From assembly GCA_011037195.1 (NCBI GenBank), contig JAAEAF010003577.1, positions 1 through 64,000 of the forward strand: 64,000 nucleotides of DNA. The letters are read 5' to 3'. Below are positions 9,956 to 22,259 of the stretch, in pieces (position 1 is the first letter of the stretch; each line of letters opens with the position of its first letter). A program made the translations under genes and the position numbers. The stretch is from Triatoma infestans (lineage: Eukaryota; Arthropoda; Insecta; Hemiptera; Reduviidae). Under the pieces are notes generated by a model. The model was given only the letters and a program-made list of their open reading frames with translations, ran no database searches and was not told the origin of the DNA.

Positions 9956-11174
9956 CGTTTTCTTTTAAAGCTGTAAATGTACAAGTAATCTTTTAGATAA
10001 AATTATTTACTCTGTTAATTTGCCTTGTCTAAAACACCTAATAGTTTTTATAGTAATTAAGTAAATATCTGTTCTCTGTTTTGTTTTTTCTTTATTAAAC
10101 CAAAACTTAAGTTTTCTGTTTGGTTTTTCATTTGTTTTGAAACAAATTTTTGAAAGTATTGTGTGTGCATGCAGTAAAATAAGTTTTGTAATTAACCCAC
10201 TTATATAATCAGTACTGAAATTCATATTTATTAGTTTGATAAGACATGATTCATATAGTGCGATTTCCATAACGTGGAACGTGTTATCCGGTAATCAGTC
10301 CAGTATAAAGTTAATCAAAATGAAAACTATATTTTCTGCAACGAATTCAATAATTTGTTAAATTAAAAAAAAAATAAAAGAAAACATCTGCTAACATTGA
10401 TATTTCTATTATTGCCAAACTTTGTTATTATCTCCTTGATAAATACAAATATTGAGAAAAGAGGGAGATAAAGAGAGTGTGCGAGAGAGTGAGAAATAAA
10501 ACTCTGATAAAATAAATATTTTTACAAGCTAAATTCAACTTCAACACAAAATGTTGTTTAATTTTTCAAACTAAATCTTTTGACATGGACTATTAATCTC
10601 TCTACTTTTCTCTCAACATCTCATTTAAAATGTAAACAAATATACCTTCTTTTTTCTTCTTCTTCTTCTACTCCTTATAACAAGCCCGGCCCTGATTAAA
10701 ATAGAATATATGTAATAATACATTATACTTAGTATTTGCTTCTGATTTAAGTAAACTGTATATTTTTCATAGAGGGGAATTTTGTTAATTTAGAAATAAA
10801 TAATTATATAAAGATTTCAAAATGTTTGTGAAATTCTTTTTTTTTTTACCAATGGAAATATTCTGGTCCAGTTTTTCCAATGAATTATTGTACTTTGTAA
10901 AAGACAAAACAATTTATCTTAGTAAGTATGTGCTTATATTTACAAAGATTCCCAATATAAGTGAAAGAAAAAAGAAATGTGGTTGGAAAGAGAAGGCAAA
11001 AAAAAAAAAAATCTTACACATAACGTAAACCAGTTTAGGTGATAGTGATGAGTGAAGTGAAGAAGACACAAACATACGAATGAGGGGGGTAATTTGAATG
11101 AACGAAGAGTGATGACGTTGCTTGATGATTTAGGTAACTAGAATAGAAACTTTTCTTATGTTAATCTCTCAGAT
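9956..11174. other. Spacer between the inverted TRIMs
   Basis: AT-rich, with A-runs near 10360 and 10998. Two short ORFs (10007-10270 minus, 10822-11028 plus) show no motif and low complexity. No element is recognised. Confidence 0.45.
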
Positions 11175-12483
11175 TATAATGGATTTGAGAAGGAGAGAAA
11201 TTTGGTTAGATAGATGAATGAACTAGAAGTAATGCTGAGAAAAGTATCACTTATATTGAGAAAAGTAACACAAACTGCCAGGACCCGACACTAAAATATG
11301 TAAAATATATATAAAATGGGAGTAAGAGGTAAGGAGAAAGGTTTATGACGTGTTGTGACTGCTGTATGAACTCTGCTGCTAGGCTGTCGGTGGAGCGCCT
11401 CTTATGGCTGACACAACTATATTTAAACAGTTTCTCCCTCTTTTGTCTGGCCTAAACTAGAGAGAGAGAGACAGGATCCCTCTCTAGTTTCGGCCAGACT
11501 AGAGTGTGATCCTGTCTCTCTCTCTCTCTCTCTCTCTGCAGTTACACAGATGGTCACCTTTTTATTCAGTCACTCCTAACCATGGGGGAAATTTGCGTGT
11601 CCATATTGTGAAGCTCATTCGCCAGATACTTTGGGCGTGACAGAGGGTGTAATGCTGAGATGAAGTGCTTTTAGAGGCACGATGGTAGGTTTGTTTGCTG
11701 CTGCCAATGGTACTCTTGAGACCAGCTTATTTGTGGCCAAATTTACTGCATTGCTTCCATTACAAAAGAAGTATTTTATGGTAGGAATGGTTGGAAAAAT
11801 TGTTTTCTCTGGCCAGTATTTACAATATCAAGTGAGTGAGAATCAATTAAAAACACTTTCACAATTAATCACTGTATAATTCTAATATCAACTGCATCTC
11901 CTTCATCATGCATCAACCATACAAAAATTAAGAAATAAATAAAACTTACAAAAAGTAATAAAATTGTAAGCTGCTATATAAAAGTTATAAAAGCTGAAAA
12001 TTTGTTTCCAACAATTAAAGAAAAAAAGAAAAGAAACTATAGTATGGACTCTGACAATATATTCTCTTAATGCATTTCATCCGTCAACTTCCACCAAGTA
12101 CGATGGAACGGAATTTTAGTGATTAGCTTCTAACTCCATTATAATTGGTTTTAGAAGGAGAGAAATTAGTGAGGAAGAGTTTTTGAATAATAAGCTAGTA
12201 TGAATGCTGAACAGTGTATAATAAAATAGAGACACTAAACTGGCAGGACTTTACTTGTAAATAGAAATTAGATAGCGAAAGATTTATTCTGAGTAAAGAG
12301 AAGGGTAGTAGTTGGTTGCTGATGCGTTGTACCTGCTGTATATGCCTATCCCTTGTAGGGCTAGCACAGCTGTATTTAAACAGAGCCTCCCACTCTCTAG
12401 TATGGCCTAAGTAGCGAGTGAGTCTCTCAATTTTTGTATCTCTCTCTCGCTGCTTTAGATCCCTCTCTTCGGATCCTATTACA
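11175..12483 (-). mobile_element. TRIM-like non-autonomous LTR element B
   Basis: This is the same architecture as element A on the opposite strand. The 5' LTR is at 12483-12140 (TGTAATAGG to CCAATTATA), the internal region at 12139-11547, and the 3' LTR at 11546-11175 (TGTAACTGC to CCATTATA). The internal part matches A with small indels and substitutions. The LTRs are divergent enough to suggest separate insertions rather than a recent inverted duplication. Confidence 0.65.
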
Positions 12484-12499
12484 TCCATCACAATAATTA

Positions 12500-15265
12500 T
12501 TTATCCAGAAATATGTTTCAATAAAAATGATTTGTCTCATTGTGAAGTTTAAAAAGAAAAAAAGAAGTAATCATAGAAGTGTTGTTTTTAAAAAAATCGC
12601 AAAGAAACTAAAAATTATTAAAAATCTTGGTGAAAGAAGAACAAATTTAGCCACTGATTTTAGAAGAGAAATAATTGACACATTATCCAAATTGTTATAG
12701 AAAAACCTTATTTTTTATTGTAATACCTAATTTAATATATATTTTTTTTTTTTTTAAATTAAGACAAAACATTCAGTCACATCCATATTTCTTCTGCAAA
12801 AATTTCATTCTGCTCAAAAAGAATTTTATTTATTTCTATTTCTTTAATAATACACACACCAGCTGACTATAAAACATTTAAATTTATGGCCTCTAAGTAT
12901 ATTACATAAGGACAGTTAATGAAAAAAAAAAAAATGATAAACGATGTTAGTGTGTAGGAATGTAACTTAAATAAAATAAAATAAAAATAAATAAATAAAC
13001 ATGAATGATGTACATTTTCGTCGTCAATGAAACTTTTGAAATTCTGTCACTTTCTTTTCTTCTGTTTTTTTTTTTTCCAAATGATTTTAATATTTTGGAA
13101 AATCCACTCTATTTCCGGTATACTTGACAAGAGCCAATGTATGTATGGATGTATGTATGTTTATCGATTAGTGTAGGAAGTCGTCCGGTCGGCCAATTTT
13201 TATTTTTTTTCTTCTTGTCTGCACAATCACTTGTTATCGATTGCTTTCAGTATTATGTGATGTGTGTGTGTACGTACATGTGTATTTATGTGGTGTTAGG
13301 GGGTAGATAGTTTTGTGGGATGAGTTGGAGAGAGTTTTGTGTGGGATTATTGAAGGGTGATGGTTGGTTATGATGGTCTGAGGGTTGGCTCGTCGGTATG
13401 TTATTACGTACATATAAGGATCTCCCTTCTCTATACTCGTATAAGTGTGCGTGTGCCTTATATGAGAGAATCTTCTCTCTTAAAACTCTCTCTCTCTCAA
13501 CCCAACGTCACTACCATGTAGTGTACGTATGTATGTAAGTGTATCCAACACAGTACACCACCTCCAGCCACCATGGTCCCTCTACAATTCTGTATGGAAG
13601 AGATGAATAAAGCATGGAATAATACTTGTCATACTAGAAACCTAGAAGTGAAGCGCAACTCACTACATATTGCGACCTTATGTTGATGTTTAACTTACTT
13701 GTACGAGTGGAGCAGAATGGCTACCCCCCCCACCCAACCACTCACCCACAAACTCATACACACTTCCCCATTTCAGTTACACTCTCACCGATCGTTTCAA
13801 TGATTCATAAGAACATGCTTGCTTCCCTTTACTAGACTTGCGGGTGGTTCTACTTCTTGCCGCCTACCAAAACTCTCTCTTGGACGCTTATTAAACCCTG
13901 TTTCATTACTTATTGATATTATCATAAGATGAAGAACTAACTATGGTCCAACTATGGTTACAACACGTCACAGAGGCTCAGTGTGTTCGTGTGTGCATAG
14001 TTGCATACGTATCTATATAAAACAATGAAAGAGTAATTGACATATCCCCGCAACAACACTTTCCTTTTCACTTCTTCATCTTTAGTTGTTTACTCTTTTC
14101 TTTTTTTTCAACACATCAAAGAATGTATGCAATCACTGTACGCAAGCGTCTACTTACATTTTTCAACTCCTTTGAGCTGAACTCATTCACACAAACTTCA
14201 CCCAGCTAAATGAATATTTTAAAAACTTTTTTGTCGACTTTTAATGAATGTAAAGAAGAGAGAGCGTTATAGTTGATTATGAGTGTGAAAAGAGAACATC
14301 CACTTTTCTGGCCCCGACTTCTATACAACATCATCTTATAAACTTGACCACTTTTTCGAAAACTATTCTTTATTATATTACATATTCTTCATAAATTTAT
14401 AGTTTATCACATTTTCGTACTATGATAATTATATTTATTGCCACTATATTACATGTTGTGACGATACTTGAAATTATTCTAAATCAGGCCTTTTATCCGG
14501 TGTGCCAATTTTTGCGATTACCAATCTTATTTCCAATTATTACAGCTGATTAAATTTGTAATGTGTAGAACTCTGGCAGACATTATAAATAATTTTTTAA
14601 TTACATTTTTGTTCATTATAATAGGTTAAAAATGAGCAAATATTAGATTTTACTGAAATGCTAAGGCAGGGGTATCTGAAGTTCTGGAAAACACAATAAG
14701 CATGGTTAGGAAGGTGATTTACCTGTCATACTCTATTATATTTGAAACAAACGAAATCACCCCATCCTTTCACCCTTCTAGGGTAGCGGAAGTGTATATA
14801 AAGGATACAAAAATTTAGAGAGGTCAGATCAAACGTGGTTACCATAAAAAGAACTAAAAAAAACTGTGTTCCTTGTTCAGTTATAGCAATATGAATTGTG
14901 GGTATGCTAATATCTACGCTCATTCAATAAGCCCATCTTACATTTTAAAGATACTATAAATTTTGTTAGCTTCTAAACTGAAATTAATATGTATTTACAG
15001 ATTGAAATTTTGACAATGTATTGCTTACATTAATTTATATACACATATCAATTTTTCGAATTATATGTATTTATTTTTATGACTATTTTATTTTCTTAAA
15101 TTTAGATCAACACAGACTGCACGCAGTATCTCCTTTTGATTAAAGGGATCCGTTTATAAAATACTATAAATTATAATAATTATTTTATTATTTTCCGTTT
15201 ATTAATTTACATTTTTTAATCCCTCCATATATAGCCAATTATTTTGAAACTTGTTTTTTAATCCC
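12500..15265. other. AT-rich and mixed-composition non-coding stretch
   Basis: Holds poly-A/T runs, (ATGT)n-like repeats near 13138-13160 and 13525, and a less AT-biased block at about 13360-13900. A decayed HINE-like scrap may lie near 12500-12560. No credible ORF or RNA gene is seen. A host-gene intron or regulatory DNA is possible but unsupported. Confidence 0.4.
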
Positions 15266-15269
15266 TCTA

Positions 15270-15540
15270 CACACATAAATATATATCACTTTTATTTATA
15301 ACATTCTCCCGGAAAAAATGGATATATTGGGGGTTCTTTTGGATCACATTTAGAGGTATTTCGGGGTCACAGCAATGTTAGGATTTCCTCTAAAGTACCA
15401 CCACTTCAGGACTGCTAGAATTTCAAATTCTGAAGAGAATCGTGTAAACCAGAAGTGTATGTTACCAGAATATGTATTTATTATTTTTTTTTAATTTTCT
15501 CAAATACCGACCATAGCGATTTCCTTTAAGCCTAGTTTGC
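15270..15540 (+). mobile_element. HINE-like repeat, partial copy
   Basis: The family order TATCACTTTTATTTATAACA, TCCCGGAAAAAATGG, a G-run, TTAGGATTTCCTCTAAAGTA and TTTCAAATTCTGAAGAGAAT is present. Neither terminus is kept. Confidence 0.5.
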
Positions 15541-17384
15541 TAATTGCACAGACAAGAGCTATTATATTTAAAACATTAAAAAAAAAAAAAAAAAAAAATC
15601 CATGTTAGACAGATCTACTGAATTTTGTGGCATTAAATTTCAAATACTTTATAAGGTTGGTATGATGTCATTGGCACTGTCTTCTGGGCTAAATGTAGCC
15701 CAGAATGATTGCAATGGCAATCACCACTTTACTACCTGCCTATCTCACGCTCATATAATATATGTATGTGTGAGAATTATAGACAGCATTATTTAATAGA
15801 AGAAGCTGATTATTCTGGCCTTTTCAGTATTTTTTCCATCTATGAGTACATTCACGTTAGGACAAATGGTGTGAAATTTGAAGTTAAATGAATTGTATGA
15901 ACAGCAGTGAAGAGTGAGAGCATAATGTCCTATCAAATTTTTTAAATTTTTATTATGGCTATAATCGATTGCACTGGTCGATCATTAATGCCAATATCAA
16001 TCTAATACTGATTTTATAAATATCCTAATGCTATGATTCCTTTTTTACGAATGTAAATCCCAGTAACTGCGTGTTTTCTGTTTCACCCATATTAATTTGA
16101 TATCTAATATAAATTTAATTCATAATAATTTGTGTACAATACTGTTACCAAAATAATGTGTATTTATTTTTTGTTACAGGTAAGTTTGACGAATCAAGAT
16201 ATCTATTAATCAAACTACTTTTCAAGCAAGTATTACATTTATTTTTTTTTACAAATTTTTTGAATAATTTTTTTTGTTAACATCTGGAAAAATGAAATTA
16301 ATACAGCTGTAAAAAAATAATTATCCAATCAAATTTGGGAAATAGATTTATTTAAATTTAAAACATAGACTATAAATTAAAACAAATTGCAATTAAATAA
16401 AAAAATTAAAAAAAATTAACTTGTATCATTTGAATCTATGAATATAAAAATAAATAATTTACGTAATTTGCTGAGCTTTAATAATTACTTAGTATTAATT
16501 TTTTATTTTAATTTTTGTTTGTTATAAATAAGATGTTAAGCATAAATGGTCATAAATAAATTGTCAATAAAGTGTCTATAGTTGGTCACATAATTAAGTA
16601 ACTTATGGCGACGAAAAGTTTAATTTTTTATAAAACCTAATACTGCCATTATAATTTTTGCAGACATTTTACCTGAGTATCTCTATAGCTTGCTAATTAT
16701 ACTCTGACATATTAGCACCTGCTATATACTTATTCTTTACTTACTAATTAACTACATTATCCCACTTTTTTTTTTTCATCATATTATCATTTTTTTAAAG
16801 CTTTTTATTTAATTATTAAGACTTTAAAATATTTAATAGAATAGTTCTAGTTTCTTAAAATTTAATTATTAAACATTAGTTTTGTCTTTCTTTATAATTT
16901 CCAAAAATCTGACGGAAAAACTTAATTAATATTAGATATTTAAACCGATTAACTGGGAATGATGATTTATTCATCATATGTGCCATCATAAAAAAAAATT
17001 GCTTAAATTTGTTGAACAAATTTTAGGATCAAATGCCTAAAATATTTTATGACCAGATTTTATCAGTTTGTATGATTGATCGATAAAACCTAGTTTTATA
17101 TCTTCACATTATATAATACCGAATAGGCGTATTTGCAGATCGTATCTTTATGTGTGCAATCGTTTAAAACAATTGAAACATGACTCTCGGTGGAAAAAAA
17201 ATTCAAGTCCCCCAGCCATCTATCGGCAAGTGACAATTTTGAGAATGTAAACTCGTGTGATTTATTTATTTATTTTATTATTATTATTATTATTATTATT
17301 TGTGAAAGCACAGTTTACTTCAATGTTAATATTACAAAAAGTTGCTTGAAAATAAATTGAAGAATGAGCTCCTAAAAGAAAAAA
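15541..17384. other. Very AT-rich stretch
   Basis: Dominated by A/T runs, with a poly-A near 15578-15598 and a (TTA)n microsatellite at about 17276-17300. Short ORFs at 15602-15891 show no motif. Confidence 0.45.
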
Positions 17385-17545
17385 AAGGAGACAAAAGGAC
17401 TACTCACTCTTACTCCAGGATAATGTGTGCTCTCATATAGTGTCCAATTATCGCGTGAAGCGATTGAAAAATTAGGCAGGAAAGTTTTGCCAGATCCACC
17501 TTATAGACTGGAACTCGCGCCATCAGATTTCTTTTTGTTTGTCTT
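17385..17545 (+). pseudogene. Mariner-type transposase scrap (DDD catalytic end)
   Basis: One frame reads LLQDNVCSHIVS, which fits the mariner QDNA-PH segment holding the second catalytic Asp. A neighbouring frame then reads LSREAIEKLGRKVLPDPPYR followed by LELAPSDFFLF. This is the segment up to the third catalytic position, where the usual PYSPD is changed to PYRLE. A frame change between the two halves and loss of the third Asp show it is dead. No inverted repeats are recognised. Confidence 0.65.
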
Positions 17546-19230
17546 TTTTTTTTTTTTTTATGGAGTAATCATGGTGAGGCGTCAGGTTCGCAGATCAGAA
17601 ACAAAGAAGCATAAAAAGAAACCATAATCAATTGTACAAATGTTGTAATTTTGAGTTTCATTTAATATATAACAGATTAAAACTTATAACCTTTTGCTTC
17701 TTTAATAAACTGAATGACTTTCATATTAACAACAATTAAATTGTTCTATAAATTCTAAGTAAAAAAAAAAAAAAAAACCTATAAAATTTGAGAAAGCTGT
17801 AAGAGAATGTTGTGTGAATGTTTTAGGCCTGATTTTTTCTTTGAAAAAGTCGAATATTTGTAATATTTCATTATACACTGTCCCCTCCCTAACTTGCTAC
17901 AATGAAGCTGAATGAATGAGAATATGTACAGAGTTTGAAAATAATAAAGTTTCCTTATATTAATTTTTATTCCCTTCATTCCAACGAAATTATTGAGTTT
18001 CTTAATGGGTTCCTTAGTTAGAAATGGATAACTGAGGATTTTCGCTTTAATTACGAACATGTAGGACGAACTTACTTCCAAACCTGCTTTTAGTTCATCA
18101 AATATTTAATATTATTCTTATTCAATACACTCTAATCTTTTTTGATAAGAATTGCTTTAAAAGAGAGAATCCACTCCTCCTACTAAGTTCATTGCTTTTT
18201 TCATATTAAGCACGTTGTTTCAGAATGAAAATACACGCTAAATATCTGCAAAGTTAAGCACGTGTTTGACTGTCTGGGTACTTTATTTATTGGATCATTT
18301 ATTCCCTAATCCACATCCATACTTGTTTATAAACGCTAACTTCTTGGTTAATGTTGCTCACATGCCATAAAAATTATAAAGTACCAAATAAATGATTAGA
18401 GAGAAAGTTAATGATTAAAGCTGTGCGAGATTAGGTCTTCCAGTTTAGTATATACTCTTGATACATATTTAGCTGTTGTTCGGGGCTACTTCAGGGGTAT
18501 ACAAGACTTTATAACCAGTGAACTACGTAGACATTTTAGAGTGACCACGGCGTCTCATTATGTTGGGTAGGTAAACATTATATATATATATATATTTCGC
18601 GCTGATACGTTGATTACACTTCGCTTACAGTGTAATTGAATCATAATCTGGCACAAGATGCACGCTTCTTATTCTTTTTTCGAGCAAATCTATAAATATG
18701 AGACAGTCATTTTTTATTTTTCTTACACTGCAATCACAAATGAAATTATGTAACAATTATCAAACCGTGGCATAGCAGACAACAACCACGGAATGTGTAA
18801 AGCGTTGATAAATACAGTGATGCCAACCGAAGTTTTAATATAACTAGAGTGTGGATAATTTCTATTATGATTACACTTTAATATAAAGATGGAAGACCAC
18901 AACATTTCTAAAAAAAATTTATAAGTAGACCTTGTCTTGCAAAAAGTCTGGCCTAGATGATACTACGATGCAAAGTTTAAAAAAAAAAAATCATTAAATC
19001 AAACAAAACAAGTAGACAAATAAATACAAACATTTTGTTCCTTATTTTTCCATTGTCTTCTTTTGATAGTTGAATTATTCTACATAATTAAAGCTCTCGA
19101 TTGCTATTCAAAAGATCAACAGACAAATATCTAATTTATTTTAATTCGTGGATAAATGTCTGAATGAATCAATTATTCTATTATGCTTTTCTTTTTACTT
19201 TTTTAGTATAATTTAGTTTTTCCCTTTTTT
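17546..19230. other. AT-rich non-coding stretch
   Basis: The 100-codon minus ORF at 17779-18081 has no motif. A phrase TAAGAGAATGTTGTGTGAATG at 17800-17820 resembles the HINE-like right end without a stable hairpin. The rest shows nothing recognisable. Confidence 0.4.
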
Positions 19231-19237
19231 TTTTTTT

Positions 19238-20217
19238 ACTTTCTCTTACTCCTATAAGAGGAGGTAATCGTTGTCAAATTTTCGATATCGAGTTTCACCG
19301 GAAATATTCCGTTTTGAGGTCCCCCTGAGTCCAAAAAGTGGTTTTAGCGAATGGTCTGTATGTGTGTGTGTGTGTGTGTGTCTGTGGTGTGTATGTATGT
19401 GAACAGCATAGCTCAAAAACGAAAAATCGCGTAGAAAGTTCAAACTTGATATTACGTTTAGGTATCACCATGGGATCTGACGGTGCGTTATGTGTCAATA
19501 TTCCTCAACCGGAAGTACCACTTTACTAGTTGTTTTTTTTACGTTTTTGCAATTTTCTCAAAAATGGCTCCGAAGATTTTCTTTAAACTTGGTATATCAA
19601 CTACACATACAAAGAGCTACAACTTTTATTTGAAACATTTCTCCAGGAAAATTCATTTAAGGGCACTTCTGGGGGAGGGGTGGGGTTAGGTTTTCATCTT
19701 AACTGCTGTTTCAGTATATTAGACAATTCTGTCATCTAAATAATGTTAATTAGAATTAAATATGTTGTTGAAATTCCGAGTTTGAAAAAAAATAGATAAC
19801 CGGAAGTGCGTTTTTACTGAAATATAATTTTCAGTTTTCTGGTATTTTCTCGAAAATGGCTCCAACGATTTTCTTTAAACCAGCGTTGTTAACTATACAT
19901 ATAAAGAGCTACAACTTTTATTTGAAACTTTTCCCCTGATAAATTCATTTAAGGGGACTTTTGGGGGAGGGGGGTTATGTTTTTCTTTAAAATGCTATCA
20001 CAGTTGATTATACAATTCTGTCATCCAAATTGAAATAACTAGAAATTAATATATGACCCAAATTCCGAGTTTCAAGGAAATTAGTAAACCGGACAGTTTT
20101 ACTGACAGTGTTTTCACTTTTCGACGAATTTCATTAAATTTGGTACACTAACTATAAAATTTGTCAATTATAATTTTGAGTACTGGAGTAAGAGAAAGTT
20201 GTGTGAGTGTTTCACAC
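19238..20217 (+). mobile_element. HINE-like (non-autonomous Helentron-like) element, best copy
   Basis: It begins with ACTTTCTCTTACTCC (19238-19252) and ends with its exact reverse complement GGAGTAAGAGAAAGT (20185-20199). Two bases later comes the stem-loop GTGTGA-GTGTT-TCACAC (20201-20217). The core holds a (TG)n run (about 19358-19380) and two diverged tandem blocks (about 19500-19790 and 19800-20100), each with TTTTATTTGAAAC and a G-rich tract. Subterminal inverted repeats, a microsatellite core and a 3' stem-loop are the DINE-1/HINE plan. That class assignment is inference, and exact termini are unproven. Confidence 0.65.
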
Positions 20218-20589
20218 CAGATTTTTTTACAAACGGGATGTAGATTAAACATTATTTTTGGAGCGGAAGGTACTGGAGTACATACAGCGACAAGCTGGAA
20301 GCTCAGTTTGTTGTGAAAACTGTGTTTATTTAAAATATGCATATAGTGAAGCCAAAGGATTGTAATATTACATGAGCTCACTGTCCTAACATGTTGCCAT
20401 TGAAGGAAAAATGAGTTTACTTTGTAATAAATTTATAAAATAAAAGTTTATATCCTTATCATATACAAATGTGAACATAATACATTCATAAACAATAAAA
20501 TAAAGGAATGCGAATAGAATTAGGCAATGTTTTGTTTTTGCCCATTTTTCATTCATTAAAACAAAAAAAATTCGGAATAAAATACTCAC

Positions 20590-21210
20590 GCGACATTCTC
20601 TTACAGCAACGTGCTCTTATATGTCGCTCTTATTGACAAACTTTCTTCAAACTTGGTATTTTTACTTTCATATATATATATATATATATCTATATAAGCT
20701 TCCTCCGAACCGTTAACATGCATTTTCCTAGAAAAGTGTTTCAAATTAAAGTTTTTATACCATATATGTTTAGTGGGAATACAAAGCCACACAGGAAATC
20801 GACAGAATTGTTTCGAGAAAATTTGGGGGGAAAAAAAACAGTAAAGTATCACTTCTGGTTGACCGGATTTCCTTCAAACTTGAAAGTTTTCAAAACATTT
20901 AATTATACTTTTATAAAAGGAGAAATTTCACGAAACCCTTTTTAAAGTGACAGACACTTTACAGGAAAAAACATAATATCACCGGCACATCTTCAGAACT
21001 CCCGCTAAAATGAATTTTCCCGGGGGGGGAAATATTTTATATAAAACTTTTAGAATCATTAAATGTTTGAAGTTGATGATGCAATAGTTTTAAAGAAAAT
21101 CTTCGAAATTATTATTAGGAAAGTTGGAAACAAATGAAAAAATTAAAAATCCACTCGTTAAATTTGTAGTTCTTCCGGTAGAACAATGTTGATCAACAAA
21201 GTATTTTCTG
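20590..21210 (-). mobile_element. HINE-like repeat, partial copy
   Basis: It contains ATTCTCTTACAGCAACG near the left edge, ACTTTCTTCAAACTTGGTAT, TCACTTCTGGTTGACCGGAT, and a G-rich TTTTCCCGGGGGGGG block, all in minus-copy order. It ends next to the LINE insertion at 21223. Confidence 0.5.
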
Positions 21211-21322
21211 GACTCCTGGTTATTATTATTTATTATTTGTCTGTGGGGAGGGAAACCCTACGCTATCCAAAGCCTCACTGGGCCCATATAGCTACCACAA
21301 GAAAAACAACGGCAATCCGGGT

Positions 21323-21760
21323 CTATAACAAAAATCCAGACCCGGATCTAATCCATGTAAGATTCACCGCAGACCGAATAAATCGGACAATAACCTTAAG
21401 CGGAAATCGCCTAAGATCTACCACAGACATCCTATTCCGACCAAAGGTCCTGAACCTAATTTCCTCACAACCCAGGCAATCAGTCATAAGATGGATGGGT
21501 GTTTCCTCCTCTGTCTCACAGACTCTACAAAATGGATCCGGCATGAGCCCCATTTGTAGAGATGTCTCCTTAAATCACAATGTCCACTAAGAGATCCAAC
21601 AAGATGCCTGAGAGCGCTCCGTGAAAAACACAGCAACGTCTCACTAATGGCCTTGTCCGGACCCCCGATGAGCATTTTGGACTGCCGAAAACCAACTGAG
21701 CTTTCATTCATAAGGATGAATGCTGTGAAGCTGTCCATGTCTGGAAGCCTGACAGACATG
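21323..21760 (-). pseudogene. LINE ORF2 C-terminus with Cys/His motif
   Basis: Overlapping frames encode the segment after RNase H, including a HLVGSLSGHC run, then GLMPDPFCRVCETEEETPIH followed by LMTDC. This CX2C...HX4C pattern is the putative zinc-binding end common in jockey/R1-type LINE proteins, where it is thought to bind nucleic acid. The two parts are in different frames (ORFs 21484-21759 and 21323-21553), so at least one frameshift has occurred. Confidence 0.7.
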
Positions 21761-22217
21761 TGCCAGAAGACACGCCAACAGCAGGCTCGGGACCAATGAA
21801 AGGAAGAGAGGCGCCTAATTTGGCAAACCTATCCACCTCCTCATTCCCAAAAATTCCCATGTGACCTGGTACCCAGACTAGAAGCACATCCTTCAGAGAA
21901 GAAAGCTCTTCCAGCCTTTTAGAACATTCTAACACCAACCTGGAAGTGAAGACACATGAACTCAGCGCCTTCAGCGCAGCCTGGCTGTCCGAGCAGATAC
22001 AAACACCTTTTAAGTTAGTGTTACATACCATCTCATCCAAAACACAACACAGAATAGCATAAACCTCAGTCTGGAAGACCGTGGTCCATTCACCAAGAGA
22101 TACTGTCAAATGATCTCCGGTCTCAAAATAGACCGCAGCTCCAGACCTACCATCCATTCTGGAACCGTCCGTGTAACACCGGAAGTAATTATCAGGTATC
22201 ATGCCAGACGGACCCAA
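21708..22217 (-). CDS. LINE RNase H domain (partial ORF2)
   Basis: A 169-codon ORF shows the four acidic residues of an RNase H fold: D17 in YTDGS, E51 in FQTEVYA, D77 in CSDSQAAL and D129 in GNEEVD, with H119 in VWVPGHMG. In LINEs of the jockey/R1/I type this domain follows the reverse transcriptase and removes the RNA template. No reverse transcriptase is present because the copy is 5'-truncated. The active-site set is complete, unlike the copy at 44.8 kb, where the first Asp is Asn. Confidence 0.85.
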   Translation of the reverse strand: MGPSGMIPDNYFRCYTDGSRMDGRSGAAVYFETGDHLTVSLGEWTTVFQTEVYAILCCVLDEMVCNTNLKGVCICSDSQAALKALSSCVFTSRLVLECSKRLEELSSLKDVLLVWVPGHMGIFGNEEVDRFAKLGASLPFIGPEPAVGVSSGTCLSGFQTWTASQHSSL

Positions 22218-22259
22218 TCTTGACCAATCTTCCCTAGAGGGTAACCTGACTCCTAGTTA

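Larger units (their letters stand above)
21223..22247 (-). mobile_element. 5'-truncated LINE with RNase H, copy 1
   Basis: Minus-strand LINE 3' end bounded by the 12-bp direct repeats GACTCCTGGTTA (21211-21222) and GACTCCTAGTTA (22248-22259), which I read as a target-site duplication. The 3' end is an (AAT)n tail on the left. It carries an RNase H domain and a C-terminal Cys/His motif. A second copy with almost the same 5' truncation lies at 44809-45819. Confidence 0.8.

Noticed and set aside
19252..19498. ORFs with His/Thr repeats
   Set aside because: Translations of the (TG)n core of the HINE-like element.
22248..22259. CTAGTTAA as a shared insertion hotspot
   Set aside because: The word recurs near three LINE edges (22.25, 23.8, 44.75 kb) but also elsewhere in AT-rich DNA. 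Two cases are explained by target duplications and the third is not at a junction.
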